Shown: positions 46,250 through 57,391, counted from the stretch's first letter. The stretch is DNA of 64,000 nt from Bimastos eiseni (GCA_959347315.1 OY365807.1:11313287-11377286); one strand, 5' to 3'. Notes: a model not told the origin generated them from the letters alone. A program made the numbers and translations.

Positions 46250-48365
46250 TAACTTATGCGATTTATAAGTAATTATACAATTGCTAATTTAAATTACACA
46301 AAGTAATACAAACTAATAGCAATTTTTATTATATCGTATTGCATAGTAGAAAATATCAAACAAAAAACTATAATACTTTTAAACACATCGTTAATGACAT
46401 TATATTATAGATGGCAAAACAACAACAAAACTATTGAAGCAGAAAGTCAAGTCTCTAATAACAAACAACTTAATGACCGATGCATCGTGATACCTCATTA
46501 AGGCGGATGGGCAACGACCTTCAAACCTCTCAGTCCTCTTACACTCGACAGCTATTTATCTTACAACCGCCCATGTCTACTCCCTCACCATCATGTCTTT
46601 CTCTGCCTCGGCCTCGGCCTTCTGTCGCACACAGGTGGTAAGAGTGCTCAATAATTTGTTCTGTGATATTACGTTAGCTGATCTGTCCATCAGAGGCAGA
46701 TGCCACTCGTTAAATAGCACTGGTGGATCCGGAAGGTGGGTCGTTAATCAAAGAGTCAAAGTCGCCCTTAACTTCGTTGAAAAGGTTATGGGTATGTACG
46801 CATGTAGGTTCTATGGTGGACGTACGTGTATCTGTTTGCGGACGCGTAACTTAATCGAAATGAGCAACGTGCTGCAGAGGCAGAGAGGAAGATTTGTAGA
46901 AAACTAATCCATCGCATATTATGTGTTCATACGAACCTATGTATAGGTATTGATACACGTAATCCATGCATTTTGTTTGGGCCTTCTTGTCGTCCCCAAC
47001 TGCGGCCAGCCACAAATCGCACCAAATAGTGAAAGATTTCTTCAAGAATCGCACCATCTGCATTTCTTTGCATGTAAAGGACCTTGATCCTTGTTCGACT
47101 TTTGAATAACTTTGGAGGATAATATTGTCAGATGCAGATTTTATTCTGTAATATCTAACATGTTGAGGTTTGTATTTCTAGATCTATGTAGCGCCGATCA
47201 CAGAATACAGTTGCAAACTTTATGTATCAGCCTCAGTCTTCGGCTCTACTGTGAATTTGGTGCGTTTCAAGGTATTTTCGGTTCGTGTTGTAGTGGCCTA
47301 AGAGACTCTACGAACAAGGATGGGACATTCCGGATGAATCTGTAGACAATTTATGTGTGTGCAGTAGCGGTTCTGGACTTTTCTAACAGGGTGGATTGCC
47401 GAAAGGCTCTGCGAACCTGACAGAGGGGTAAATTGGAGGGTCACTGAAGGAGGGCCACAAATTCAGCTGGTGGGGACCTGGCCTCTTCTGTCTCCCTTTA
47501 GAGGCGCCACTATGCCTAGGGTGGCATAAAGTCCAATGAGTCTTTCTTCGGGCAGAGAACACGTCGTCGTCGTCGTCATCATCATCATTAAAGACGACGG
47601 CTTGGAACTCGCAAAACTGCTTGGTCAAGACTACGACGGAGTGACCTCCAATCCCTCCATGAGTGGCATTGATTCAGGAGATCACGAGCAAAGTATTGCT
47701 AAGCAGCCGGAAAGCTGCTTTTGTACACTGCAGGTCAGGTAAACGCTGCTTGTTGAAAGCTGTTTTTGCTCCTACGTCAGGCAGCGTTTTTCGTGAGGGC
47801 TGTTAAAGGTGATATATGTAAGTGAACACTTATATAGCGCGTTTAAAAGACATCATATAGGCGCTGTAATACGGCTATCTCGCAGATCCTATGAATCATG
47901 TCATATATAGAATATATATACATATATCGACATATTATATACATGTAAAGTGCAATGTTGGTTGTCATCGTGATATCTGTCTTGGTTATAATCCATATTG
48001 GCATCCATTTCTCATTTAATCGTTTCGTTGACCTTGTTGACATCTGCTGTGAATTTCTGTGCTCGTATTCTACAACAATTGACCTATCTGACTCGGTGAC
48101 CCCAAACGATGTCGCTCTCTGCTTTGCCAACTTTTCAACTTTCTTATACAAAATCTTGACCTCGCATAGCACTTTAGGTAGTTATACGGTTAACGGAGTC
48201 TCACACTACTTACTGGATCTGTCAACCTTTTGACCAGGAAACGATGCGATTTGACCTTCGAAAAGGTTTCACCTCGTAACAGTCTGAAACATTAGCGCTT
48301 ACTGGTCTTGCGATGATTTGCATCTCGATCAGCGGACGACGTTGACATTTTCTCGTCCTCTTGTT
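46250..48365. other. Unassigned sequence
   Basis: CAGTAGCGGTTCTGGACTTT at about 47363 and AGAGGCGCCACTA at about 47500 look like the ends of a small hAT, but flanking duplications do not match. A short GTC/ATC run lies at 47559-47588. No gene recognised. Confidence 0.4.
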
Positions 48366-48370
48366 GTTAT

Positions 48371-48436
48371 GTAGACGTCTACTAATATGTAGACGTCTAC
48401 TATTATGTAGACGTCTACTATTATGTAGACGTCGAT
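48371..48436. repeat. 18-bp tandem palindrome repeat, 4 copies
   Basis: The perfect 12-base palindrome GTAGACGTCTAC occurs at 48371, 48389 and 48407, with a decayed fourth copy at 48425. The spacing is 18 bases. Confidence 0.95.
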
Positions 48437-48439
48437 GGC

Positions 48440-49275
48440 AGGAAACGCAATTCGTTATTCGAGGGCCGCAAAGACGTCTCGAAGCAGAGCGAGAGGAAGA
48501 GATAGACAAACAGAGAAAAGAGACATACCGAAAAAGGTAAAGACAGTGAGCGGCAGAGGAAGATCTATAGATATATATACAGACAGACAGGTATATTGTG
48601 ACAGACTGACAGTGAAAGACTGAGACAGAGTTAGAGAGTGTTAGAAACACGGAGAGAGTGAGAGACTGAGACAATGAGATAGAACGATAAATTGACAGTG
48701 AAAGGGAGAGGAACAACGCGATAAACTGAGAATGTGAAGAAAGAGAGAAGTTTGGCTGCTTAGAGATGCATTCGTTCATTCATTATATAAATTTATATAG
48801 CTCATCTTCGATATTACTACTCAGAGGTGCTTCCTACCCCAGCTCGACCGAAAAGAAATGTTTTTAAAGCTATCAAGTATATAGAATGTGTCAGAATGAA
48901 CAATTTTGGGAGCAAAGTGCCAATGGGATCCAGTTCCATACAGGAGGGGTCGACCGCCGATAAAGGCCCTGTACAGCCGTGTAGAAGCACGGGCGAATGG
49001 GGACCTCTAGTGCCTGAGAGGGACAGCAGCGTTCGAGCGGGAAGTATGTTAGGGCAAGACGCAGCAAGCACCGCCATACTACTGCTGCGCTCCGGAATAT
49101 ATTATCAGCTGTCGGAAGGGGAGCCAGTGGAGCACGTTTAGCAAGTAACCAGATACATATTCAGCTCTATTACAGATATTACAGATACGGAGAAGGCAAT
49201 TTATTTGCTTAGATACAAATACAAAGTCTTGGTCTTGGTCTTGAGGCTACAAGTCTTGAATATAACTTCTCGTTT
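48440..49275. other. Unassigned; GACA/GAGA-rich first half
   Basis: 48480-48760 is purine-rich simple sequence. A 104-codon frame at 48827-49141 shows no domain and is not called. Confidence 0.45.
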
Positions 49276-49299
49276 TAATTATCTATTGAGTTCTGTAAA

Positions 49300-49500
49300 C
49301 TGACTGTGGCAGACAGATAAACAGATAAGTAGGCAGACAAGCAGACAGACAGACAAACTGACAGACGGATAGAAGAGTGATGAGCAGATAAGAGGGTCGA
49401 GTACCAAGCACGAAGCAGAGAGGCAGAGAAGAGGGACAACAGAAGTTGGCAGAATGAAAATTGAAGGGAAGAGCCAGAGACGGATCGACTGAGGGGAGGA
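49300..49500. repeat. (GACA)n and GA-rich tract
   Basis: GACA/GATA units at 49305-49370, then purine-rich sequence with GAGGAG. Confidence 0.85.
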
Positions 49501-50002
49501 GGAGGAGAATGAGGTGGCGTGTTTCGATTGGCTGTCAGAAGATGTAGTGAACCGGATGTTGTTACGTCTTTCCGGGCTCCGAACGGAAACCGGAAGTGGC
49601 CGATTCCAAAGACCGGAAGCAGCGACGGTGCAACTGCGACAGTCCATTTTAAACTGCAGTAATTCAAATGTATTAGCAACCTGCCCCGAAAACATCTCTA
49701 GTTAATACAAACTACAGAACAACGATTGAAGTGGCGACTCTCTCCTTAACATAGCATTATTTATTAAACAGCTTCATCCGTATTACTCGTTGCTCTGTTA
49801 AAACTAAACCAACGAGAGTACTAAAGCGATTGGGAACCAATGAAACCCGTCATTAAAGTGCTAATAGTGTCTTTGTACTTCAAATAAAGACGTGGTGTGC
49901 AATTCAGTTGAATTTAGTTCATATCAGACGTATTTCTCTTCAGTCTGATTAACGATGCCGACGCTCCTTTACACTTGTTTTATTGTATTCATCCGCGTGG
50001 CA

Positions 50003-50090
50003 CGGCGGCCAATTGGCTAGAGCGGTCGAACTGAAACGCTGGGTGTGCGCTGAGTGTGAGGGTTCGATCCTCGTCTGAGGCAGTTGCGCC
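50003..50090 (+). mobile_element. tRNA-like SINE head or tRNA pseudogene
   Basis: TGGCTAGAGCGG at about 50014-50025 fits a pol III A box and GGGTTCGATCCT at about 50060-50071 fits a B box. GAGG-GTTCGAT-CCTC forms a good T arm. The sequence continues past the tRNA-like part into unique-looking DNA without a CCA end or an evident terminator, so a SINE head is more likely than a tRNA gene. Confidence 0.65.
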
Positions 50091-50099
50091 ACTTCTGAG

Positions 50100-50620
50100 C
50101 TGATTGAAAGAAGGACAATATCGAATTTGAGCTTTATTGTATGCCATTATTCTTTTAAACAGAATGAACTCTTCCTGTTGTTCTTGTATTTGCCATTCAG
50201 ATTAACAGCACGTTCTGCAATATCACTTTCAACTTTCGTACAGTGGATGGTCTCTCGAAAGGACCTGTGATTATCATCATCATCTCATCGTCGTCATCAT
50301 CGTTCTGTTGTTAACATTCCAGCATCTTTGTCGCAGAAGTTGGCTGGTAATGAAGAAACATTTTCGAATGTTGGATGTCTTTTAAGTCTCCGAACGATGC
50401 TTTTATATAGCCGAGGACGTCATCTGTAAAAGAAAGAGAGGAGTGACTACAAGCGGTGAGGTTAGCAACACAAATCCCAACATCAAAGACAACCATTATC
50501 ACAGTTGGAAGGAGATGAGGTGTAAAAGCACATCCTCTATCATCTGTCAACCTTCAGTTTTTCGTTCCGTCCTTCCTTCAGTCTTTCCCTGCATGTGTCA
50601 ACACATGGGTACGTACACGC
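50100..50620. other. Unassigned sequence
   Basis: A short ATC/GTC run lies at 50273-50303. No gene recognised. Confidence 0.5.
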
Positions 50621-50621
50621 A

Positions 50622-50652
50622 TGCGCGAATACATACATACATACATACATAT

Positions 50653-50683
<31 letters not shown>

Positions 50684-50772
50684 CATACATACATACATGC
50701 ATGCATACATACCTACCTACCTACCTACATACATACCTACCTACCTACCTACATACATACATGTATGCACAC
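50622..50772. repeat. (ATAC)/(CTAC) microsatellite
   Basis: ATAC units change to CTAC units near 50710 and back near 50750. Confidence 0.95.
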
Positions 50773-51049
50773 AGACATTCATACGCAAGGAGTGACTAAA
50801 ATAATCAGGATTCTATGATGAAGATATAACAAATGCGATAAGTGCGGATGAATTATTCAAACATCAGTTGGTCTTTTTCATTTTCTACGATTCGTTGATG
50901 ATTAATGTGTGCGTAGGTCAGAGGTCATCGATGACTTTGGATGTAGTGGACAATGATGACCATTGCCATGGACTCTGAAGCAGCTGCGCAGTCATCATCC
51001 AATGTCCCCTATCCATTGTCGACATCTTAATCGTCTTTCCAGGAAATCT

Positions 51050-51800
51050 GCCCTCATTCCTTCCTTCCTTCCTCCTTTCTCCCTTCCTTTCGCTCTCCCT
51101 TCTATTCACACTTCCTTCCTTTCTTATACCCAACCTTCTTTCCGTTTTATTTCTTGCCTTTCTTCCCTCCCTACATCCATCACTCCTTCCTTATTTATTT
51201 TCTTCCTTCCTTCCCGCTTCCTTCCCTCTTTTTTCCATTCTTTCCTCTCTTTCATCCACCCTTACTTCCTTCCTTCCATCTGCCCTTCCCATCTACTTCC
51301 CTTCCGTCCTTTTTCCATCCATCCATCTCTCCATCTCTCTTTCTTTCCTTCTTTCTTTCAATTATTCCTTCCTTCCTTTATCCATTCCTTCCATCTTCTT
51401 TTCCGCCCACGCTTTCTTCCTTCCATCCTATTTTTCTTTCTTCTTTTCTTCTTTCCTTCCTTCCATCCTATTTTCCTTTCTTCTTTTCTTCTTTCCTTCC
51501 TTCCATCCTATTTTCCTTTCTTCTTTTCTTCTTTCTTTCCTTCCATCCTATTTTCCTTTCTTCTTTTCTTCTTTCCTTCCTTCCATCCGTTCTTCCATCC
51601 ATTCTTTCTTCCTTCTTTCCTCCTATATTTAACTAATCCATTCTGCCTTTCTTCTTTCTTGCGTATTCCTTATGATAAGTGCTACGTGGGCTTGTCGTTT
51701 CCTTCCATCATTCTTCCATGCTTCCATCCATCCTTTCTTCCTTCCCTCCATCATTTATTTCCTTTCTTCATTCCGTTCCTCCGTTCTTCCTTCTTTGTCT
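51050..51800. repeat. (TTCC)n polypyrimidine tract
   Basis: About 750 bases of almost pure pyrimidine on the plus strand, built from TTCC, TTCT and CATCC units. Long frames here are composition artefacts. Confidence 0.95.
51421..51580. repeat. 40-bp tandem repeat, 4 copies
   Basis: Within the polypyrimidine tract a 40-base unit starting TTCCATCCTATTTTCCTTTC repeats at 51421, 51461, 51501 and 51541 with one or two changes per copy. Confidence 0.95.
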
Positions 51801-51809
51801 ATGTTATGA

Positions 51810-52490
51810 TCGATTCGTTTCGTTGGGAAAAATCCTTCTGAGTCCATTTATATGCAAATGAATATCACTCGCATTAAGCATCGAAATGACTTTATAGATC
51901 TCTTCGTCGTCGTGACATTTATTTTCAGGAGTGGCGTCCACTCATACTACATTATGTTAGTTGTGATCATAGCGTCCATAAAGTACTCTGGTCTCCATGA
52001 CAGCTCTACCACTGGATCAGACCTTCTAAGACTGCTATCAGACATTTATGCAGTGCTAGATGGAGCAGTTAAAACTTATATGCCTGCCCTCCCTGGCTCC
52101 CTTCTTCTTTCACTCCCTCCCTCCTTCCCTTAATTCCCTTCTTTACTCCCCTCTTTCCCTTCCTGCCTCCTTCCGTCCCTCCCTGGCCCCGTCGACCTGT
52201 CTCACTGTCATCATTCCACTACATCATTCTATCCCTGCCTTATCCTTCCCTCTTTGCCTCCCCTTATCAATCTCTGCCTCCGCATCCATCCATCCCTGAC
52301 TCCCTCAATCTGTCTATCTTCATTTTCTTCCATCCTTCCACTCCCTCGTTTCCTCCCTTCCTCCCCTCCGTCTCTCTCTCTCTTTTTTTCTATGTAACCT
52401 TATCCTATGTAGGTATGTATGTATGTTGTATGTGTTCGGTGCAATGTATGAGTCAGAGCATTTGCATAGCGCCCCTTAGAAAGGCTTCAT
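51810..52490. other. Unassigned; pyrimidine-rich second half
   Basis: 52085-52390 is CCT/TCC-rich low complexity. No gene recognised. Confidence 0.5.
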
Positions 52491-52495
52491 AGAAA

Positions 52496-52600
52496 TCAGT
52501 GAACAAATGTGTCCTCAGAGACGTACAGAACACGTTTCCTGAACTGTTTGTGAGGTTTCTCTGATCGTATCGCAGTCAGATGGCAGATTGTTCCATGGAG
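52496..52600 (-). pseudogene. Antisense LINE ORF2 terminal fragment
   Basis: The minus strand encodes a decayed W-N-x-L-P block (HGTICHLTAIRSEK) and then FRKRVLYVSEDTFVH before a stop at 52496, following the usual ORF2 end pattern. The flank at 52455-52475 has GCATAGCGCC, like a LINE 3' UTR read backwards. Confidence 0.5.
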
Positions 52601-52660
52601 ATGAACAGGACAGGAACAGGACAGGAGCACGGGAACACCCAGCAGGCGCCAAGGGAGAAT

Positions 52661-52661
<1 letters not shown>

Positions 52662-52693
<32 letters not shown>

Positions 52694-52790
52694 ATGTGTC
52701 TGTCCGTATATCTGTCTGTCTGTCTGTCTGACTGTCTGTCTGTCGGATTGTCTGTATGTATGTATGTATATCTGTCTGTCTACCAATCCA
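52662..52790. repeat. (CTGT)n microsatellite
   Basis: CTGT units with GTAT and GGAT variants. Confidence 0.95.
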
Positions 52791-52992
52791 TCTATCGCTC
52801 TATCCATCCATCTGGCCACGATGTGTGAGAGCGCATGAACTGGCAATGGGAAGCTGAATGATGTCAATGTATCAATCTAGAAATCGCCAGATTATGTGAG
52901 ATCAAGGCTCATCAAAATATCCTCATGCAAACAAACAGAGAACAACCGACGAAGCGTTGCAATTCATGTGACTCAAATTACGGTAATGTATT

Positions 52993-53300
52993 GGGGCCGT
53001 AGAGTAGTGGTGAACACATTCGTACGCAGAGCTAAGAAACCGAGTTCGAGACCCCAAAGGTTGACTTCTTTCCTTCTCTGGCTAGGCGGCGTCGTTTGTT
53101 AGAAATGAAATTCATAGCGCAATGGGCGTCCTGCGTGGCTGCCGACGGTTGAATTCGACTCCTGTTATAACTCATCATCATTCGTTCATATTGTACTTGT
53201 AATCATATTCGAGCTGTGTTCATGTTTGTCTGACTGTTTGAACATATTAACGTTAACATTATGTCAATTTGAAATTAAACTGAAATTATTATTATTATAT
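52993..53300 (+). mobile_element. SINE copy 2
   Basis: GGGGCCGTAGAGTAGTGGTG at its start fits a tRNA 5' half with an A box, and GAGTTCGAGACC at about 53042 fits a B box. The core CTAGGCGGCG...GCGTGGCTGCC...GAATTCGACTCCTG is shared with the copies at 14185 and 63840. The sequence ends in a short ATT run, a plausible LINE-type tail. Confidence 0.7.
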
Positions 53301-53325
53301 TCAACCAAAGTTACCAGGCAACAAA

Positions 53326-53429
53326 ATGGAGATAAACGATTCATTAAAATGTAATATAAGACTTAAATTATTATTATTATTATGTTTAATGGAGATAAAC
53401 GATTCATTAAAATGTAATATAAGACTTAA

Positions 53430-53462
<33 letters not shown>

Positions 53463-53486
53463 ATTATTATTATTATATTATTATTA

Positions 53487-53537
<51 letters not shown>

Positions 53538-53545
53538 TACTATTG
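53326..53545. repeat. 63-bp duplication plus (ATT)n tail
   Basis: A segment opening ATGGAGATAAACGATTCATT occurs at 53326 and again at 53389, each copy followed by ATT units. The second ATT run extends to about 53540. Read on the minus strand, that run is a TAA-type tail directly after the retroelement at 53556-56490. Confidence 0.9.
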
Positions 53546-53555
53546 TTTGGTTAAA

Positions 53556-54392
53556 CTACAGCTGCACAAAAGAGCCTCTGACGGCAACTGCGTTGAAGCG
53601 CTGGATGCAAACTGACAATCGTTGGAACAAGTAGCTTGTCTCTCGAGGGTCTCTGGTGACATGTGTCAGAAGGCGACCCAAGTCTTTGATGAAGTCTATT
53701 CCTTCGTTGTTGACTGGGCCCATGGTCTCAAAGGCCAATGGAATGAAGAGATAGCTGACAGCGAGCTGGCTGTACTTGATGGTCTTCCTGGTGGTAGCCA
53801 CCTCCGCTGCAGCCCCCACTGAAGATGACGTCGCTTGGAGATATGATGGAGCCACGGTGTCAATCACTGTCGCATCCCATGTCAGGTTCCGTCCTCTTCG
53901 CCAAGGGATCAGCGTCAGACCATCAGGGCGTTTTCTGTCCGTTCTGGAGAGTCCCGGGGGTTCCTTAATGTTTGGGAAACCAGCGCGTGTGAGGCTACGG
54001 CTGATTATGTCGTTTAATGCTGCGTGCCTGGCGAGCCGCCCTGGCCCAAGACCACAAGAAAGCCCGTGTGCTCCTTCCGCATTGACTCGTGACCCGCATG
54101 GGCATACGTGTGGCTCACAAATGCGTGTCCCCAGACGGAGACCCACCGCAATTCTGACAGCTTCGTCGTCTAGCCGAAGTCCACATGAAGTGATGGGTAG
54201 GGCAAAGAGCCAGTCTCCGGCATGCGGTGCTGCGGCTGCCTTGAATCGCGCCTGATGGTATGGGTCGGTTTGGGCAGTGCTCAGCTCGGCAGCTGCCTTC
54301 TGCATTAGTGGCTTGTCCCAGTTTGATTGCTTGTGTGCTGCATCATTGTCCGGACGCATCATTTGGCTCTCGGTGCACCACAGATGTTCCAT
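53556..54392 (-). pseudogene. Retroelement C-terminal domain, candidate nuclease
   Basis: The 278-residue piece carries a possible zinc knuckle, C97-P-C99 with H109, C113 and H123. It then has E144, KRPDGLTLIP at 154-163 and LTWDATVIDT at 170-179. A Cys/His cluster followed by R-P-D and a hydrophobic strand with Asp is the layout of the restriction-like endonuclease of R2-type LINEs. Whether the catalytic Lys is present was not resolved, so the nuclease role is inference. The frame is intact over this whole domain and stops at 53556. Confidence 0.7.
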
Positions 54393-54449
54393 CTTTTCAA
54401 GCAGTCCGTCGACGTCGGACTAGGTGCTGCCTAACATGGAAGACTGCAG

Positions 54450-54915
54450 TTATCGGGTGCTCGCAGCGGAAGCCAAAAAGGCGGGAAGCGCCAGCGAGGT
54501 CACTCGACGAATTCCTAATCCTCCCATCTTTACTGGCAATGATGCTTGAACCCATTGGTCGTTCGATAGGGTGATGTTGAGAACTGCCTCTAAACCGCTT
54601 CGAAGAAGGTCGTCGAATTTGTGTAGCAAAGAGTGACCCGTGCATGAGCTGCATCTTAATGTATATATCAGTTTCTGGGAACTGAGCGAATATCTGAGGA
54701 GCACCAGAGCGTCGTGTTTGGCTACAGACTCTAGTCTGGTAACTGCTAAGGCCAGTTCCTTGCATCCGCTCTCCAGACATGTCGTCAAGGCCTCGCTGGT
54801 GGACAATGGCACGCCCAGCAAACAGGCTCTTTCCGGAGAAATTGACATATAGTGCTTGAAGACATCGTCGGAAACTAGTCTGTCTTGGCGAAGGATGATC
54901 TCGCATTTGTCTTGG
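54450..54915 (-). pseudogene. Retroelement RT thumb region
   Basis: After the second shift the frame reads KCEIILRQDRLVSDDVF and runs through LLGVPLS to WVQASLPVKMGGLGIRRV and FLASAASTR, where a TAA interrupts. The L-P-x-x-x-G-G-L-G-I block is a common thumb/linker feature. The frame continues beyond two stops into the C-terminal piece. Confidence 0.8.
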
Positions 54916-55435
54916 TGAGTCGAAGCCCTAGTTCCTCTCCTCGCAGTTCCAGCATTCTCACATCTTCCGCCACCGTCGCCTCCTCTCCTCCTAGGGTTAG
55001 ATCATCCATGTAGCCCAGTACCAAAGGTGACAACATCTCCTGTAAGATTGGCTGCAATGGAAGGCAAAAGAGCAAGGGGCCAAGCGGGTCTCCCTGTTGA
55101 GGTCCAACCTGTGACGAAATGGTATGCTGACCAAACCGAAGCTCTGAAGGTTCCGCGTATGCTAGGTGACAGAATGGAGCCGGTTCCGGCAGGACCTCAT
55201 CTATCGAAGACAGCATTCTGTCTCTGTAGAGACTGTTGAAGGCATTCTTGAAGTCTAGCGTCACAAGGATTGACCCTGTCGGCAATGCTTCCAGGAAGCG
55301 CCTCGCCGCATGGACCGCTGCCTCTCCTCTCCCCGGAATGCCAACCTGTCTCGGTGCGAGGTATTCCGTTGCCTTTGGAACCGCGAAGGTGCACGCACAT
55401 TTGGATGCGAGCCTGCGCCAGTAATAGCCGATTAC
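54875..55435 (-). pseudogene. Retroelement RT catalytic core (YMDD)
   Basis: From about 55435 the frame reads VIGYYWRRLASKCACTFAVP, then VTLDFKNAFNSLY with the motif A Asp, then GPQQGDPLGPLLFC, then LGYMDDLTLGG with the catalytic Asp pair. The methionine at 55285 is internal and not a start. It is shifted out of frame near 54915, inside the segment that leads to KCEIILRQDRL. The catalytic residues of the palm are all present. Confidence 0.85.
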
Positions 55436-56067
55436 AATCGGGCGTAGCCTCTGGAATCCTTGCGAAGTGCCATTAGAGTGCCTCCAAAGAGTATCGGTCT
55501 AATCTGTTCAGGGCATTCGCCTGTCAGAAGGAGGTTGACTAGTCCGGAGACGGATGAGATCAGTTCCGATCCAATTTCTGCGCAATTCACCAGGTCCACC
55601 AGATGCTGTGGTCGAAGACCATCTAGTCCCCCTGAAGAACCTAACGAGAAGGAGCGAATCAGTGCGAGGACCTGCCTTTCTGTGGCTTGGAAGGGTGTCA
55701 CTTTATGTTTTTCCGTACTAATTGGGCGGTCGGGCGGATTCTGAGGATGTTTTGAGCGTAGTTCCTCCAAGGTTACAGAGTCTGCATTGGCAGGCCTGTC
55801 GGTCGAGGTTAGGATTCTGACTGCGGCTCTGATATTGCCATCCTCTAATTTGGAAGCAACTGCTGCGGCCAACGCATGGACTTCGGCTGCCCTAGATCTT
55901 ACACTGTGGTTGTTGGTTTTTGGGATATCGGAGAAGATTTCATCCCTCTTAAGCTGCCAAGACGTGTGAAAGTCTTCCACCCGCTTCTTGATCGTTGTTG
56001 ATAGATTGTGGCGTTTACCTCCTCTTCTTGGTTGTTCTAAAATTGTCGCACCAAAAGTCAAAAGCAT
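55432..56067 (-). pseudogene. Retroelement linker and RT N-terminal part
   Basis: The 211 residues follow in frame from the previous piece. Near its end it has SSGGLDGLRPQHLVDLV, the S-G-x-D-G-x-x-P-x-x-L motif that precedes the RT fingers in many LINEs, and then LLLTGECPEQIRPILFGGTL, like the conserved P-E-x-x-R-x-x-x-G-x-x-x-A-L-x-K block. It terminates artificially at a frameshift near 55440. Confidence 0.75.
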
Positions 56068-56070
56068 CTG

Positions 56071-56490
56071 TCATGTGGTTGGATTTCCGACGTGGTTCAG
56101 TATTTTGTTGATGATGGTAGTGAGAAGTCTTCCGGTTTGTGGTCTGGCGGCTTTGGGAATGCGTTTCAACAAACTGTTTGGTAGGGATGGGTGGGAAATT
56201 CTGCAGACTTGAGGAGCGATGATGTTCTCCGATAGACCGTCCTTCCGAGTGTCTGATGTGATCGGTTGGTCAGTGTCCGGCGTACCGAAGTTACTGTAGT
56301 TCACGCCTTGGTTGTCAGTGCGACCGCAGTTCGTCGTTAGAGGGGGCTTATGTGAACCCGGACATGGTTGTTTTCGAGGGCCGTGTAGATGGACCTTTCC
56401 ATCTTTGTTATGTAACTGTCTCTCAACCCTACACACGTTGCAGACACCTTTTGCCTTTTGTGAGGGTCGTAGTGATATTATGGTATCCAT
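56071..56490 (-). pseudogene. Retroelement N-terminus with zinc-finger motif
   Basis: This 139-residue piece holds VCNVCRVERQLHNKDGKVHL then HGPRKQPCPGS. C17, C20, H34/H36 and C43 could bind zinc, and the H-G-P-R...P-C-P-G-S signature is distinctive. The stop is a TGA, and the same frame reopens one codon later, so this is one interrupted protein. The true upstream start is not certain. Confidence 0.7.
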
Positions 56491-56499
56491 TCGGGAACA

Positions 56500-57285
56500 G
56501 AATCACTCAGTTTTTATATTCATCCAGAAATAAATGTTTGAAAATAAACTGTAGGCTGTGTTAATTGGTTAAGCGGGGAAGTGGGATTCGGGGGACCCGA
56601 AAACCCCGGAAATCGGGGAACTGAGAAATTTTTTATTTCTGCAGATAAAGTCAATATTTTCATAGATTTTCATAGATTTGGCATCCGGATGTCATGGACA
56701 TCGCCATGACCTAATTTGCTTTGCAAATTTCTGAGTACTATGGAATGTGTTTCTAGGGCGTAAATTGGGGGCCTGCTGTACCATCGCACTACAACAACCT
56801 ACGAAGCGCGGTTAAAATTTAATGGGGAACCTGACATTTGGTCTGAAATCGGATCAGCTCTAGGCCTACCATGTGGATGTAGCAATGCAAACTGGTGATA
56901 TACCGCCCGTAACAAAATAAACTAGGTACGACGCTGTTCATGGTGATAATTTTTGAAGATAGCAAATAATGACAAAATGACAATGATGATTATGATCATG
57001 TTGATGGGTCAAGTAGGAAAATAGGCAAGTGACTTGTCTTTACTTCATTTTTCAAAAATTGATAAAATTCTGCAAGTCCGAGCGGGCCACTTAGAATCCA
57101 CCCACTGGTCGCAAGCGATTCGTGTGTTGGACTGCACTGCCTTACGGTCTAACTGTACCTGTCAAGCCTCTGCTTTGTAATAACTTGTGTTTCTTTATCT
57201 GATCGGAGGTTTTCTTTCAACTTCTAGCCTTTCTTCCTTTAACCACTCTAGCAAACAGCCGAAGACCCACTCTGCAGAGATTCCT
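56500..57285. other. Unassigned sequence
   Basis: It may include the 5' UTR of the retroelement. CACTGGTCGCAAGCGA at about 57105 resembles CACTGGCTGCAAGCGA at about 59955, suggesting a small shared repeat. No gene recognised. Confidence 0.4.
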
Positions 57286-57353
57286 CAGAAGGGAATGTTA
57301 CGAACCAGCACGCCCGGAACGTAGTAGGCCTAGGCTGTTTTATTATTGTTTTG

Positions 57354-57391
57354 AATTTCTCCCTCAGTGGGGACCACTGGGGAGAAATGAG
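57354..57391. repeat. Strong hairpin
   Basis: ATTTCTCCC-AGTGG and CCACT-GGGAGAAAT pair as a stem of about 14 bp with a tiny loop and a small bulge, 140 bases downstream (minus strand) of the U2-like segment. Confidence 0.8.

Larger units (their letters stand above)
53545..56490 (-). mobile_element. Near-complete YMDD-RT retroelement, broken
   Basis: About 980 codons can be followed on the minus strand in the order zinc finger, RT fingers, palm, thumb, and a C-terminal Cys/His plus PD-x-like domain. It ends shortly before a TAA-type simple tail. The frame is broken by an in-frame TGA at 56071-56073, a one-base-type shift near 55436-55445, another near 54915, TAA at 54450-54452, and a TAG at about 54420. 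The domain order (N-terminal finger, RT, C-terminal nuclease-like domain) fits non-LTR elements of the restriction-like-endonuclease type, but the RT has YMDD rather than FADD, and I cannot name the clade. Confidence 0.8.

Noticed and set aside
47361..47512. Possible 150-bp hAT miniature with CAGTAGCGG and CGCCACTA ends
   Set aside because: The ends are only loosely complementary and the flanking 8 bases do not match, so boundaries cannot be supported.
48827..49141. 104-codon plus-strand frame
   Set aside because: Non-repetitive but without any recognisable motif, promoter or splice context; not enough to call a gene.
50963..51841. 292-codon plus-strand frame
   Set aside because: It is a phenylalanine/serine/proline translation of a TTCC polypyrimidine tract.
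53776..54255. 159-codon plus-strand frame
   Set aside because: It is antisense to the intact C-terminal domain of the minus-strand retroelement.
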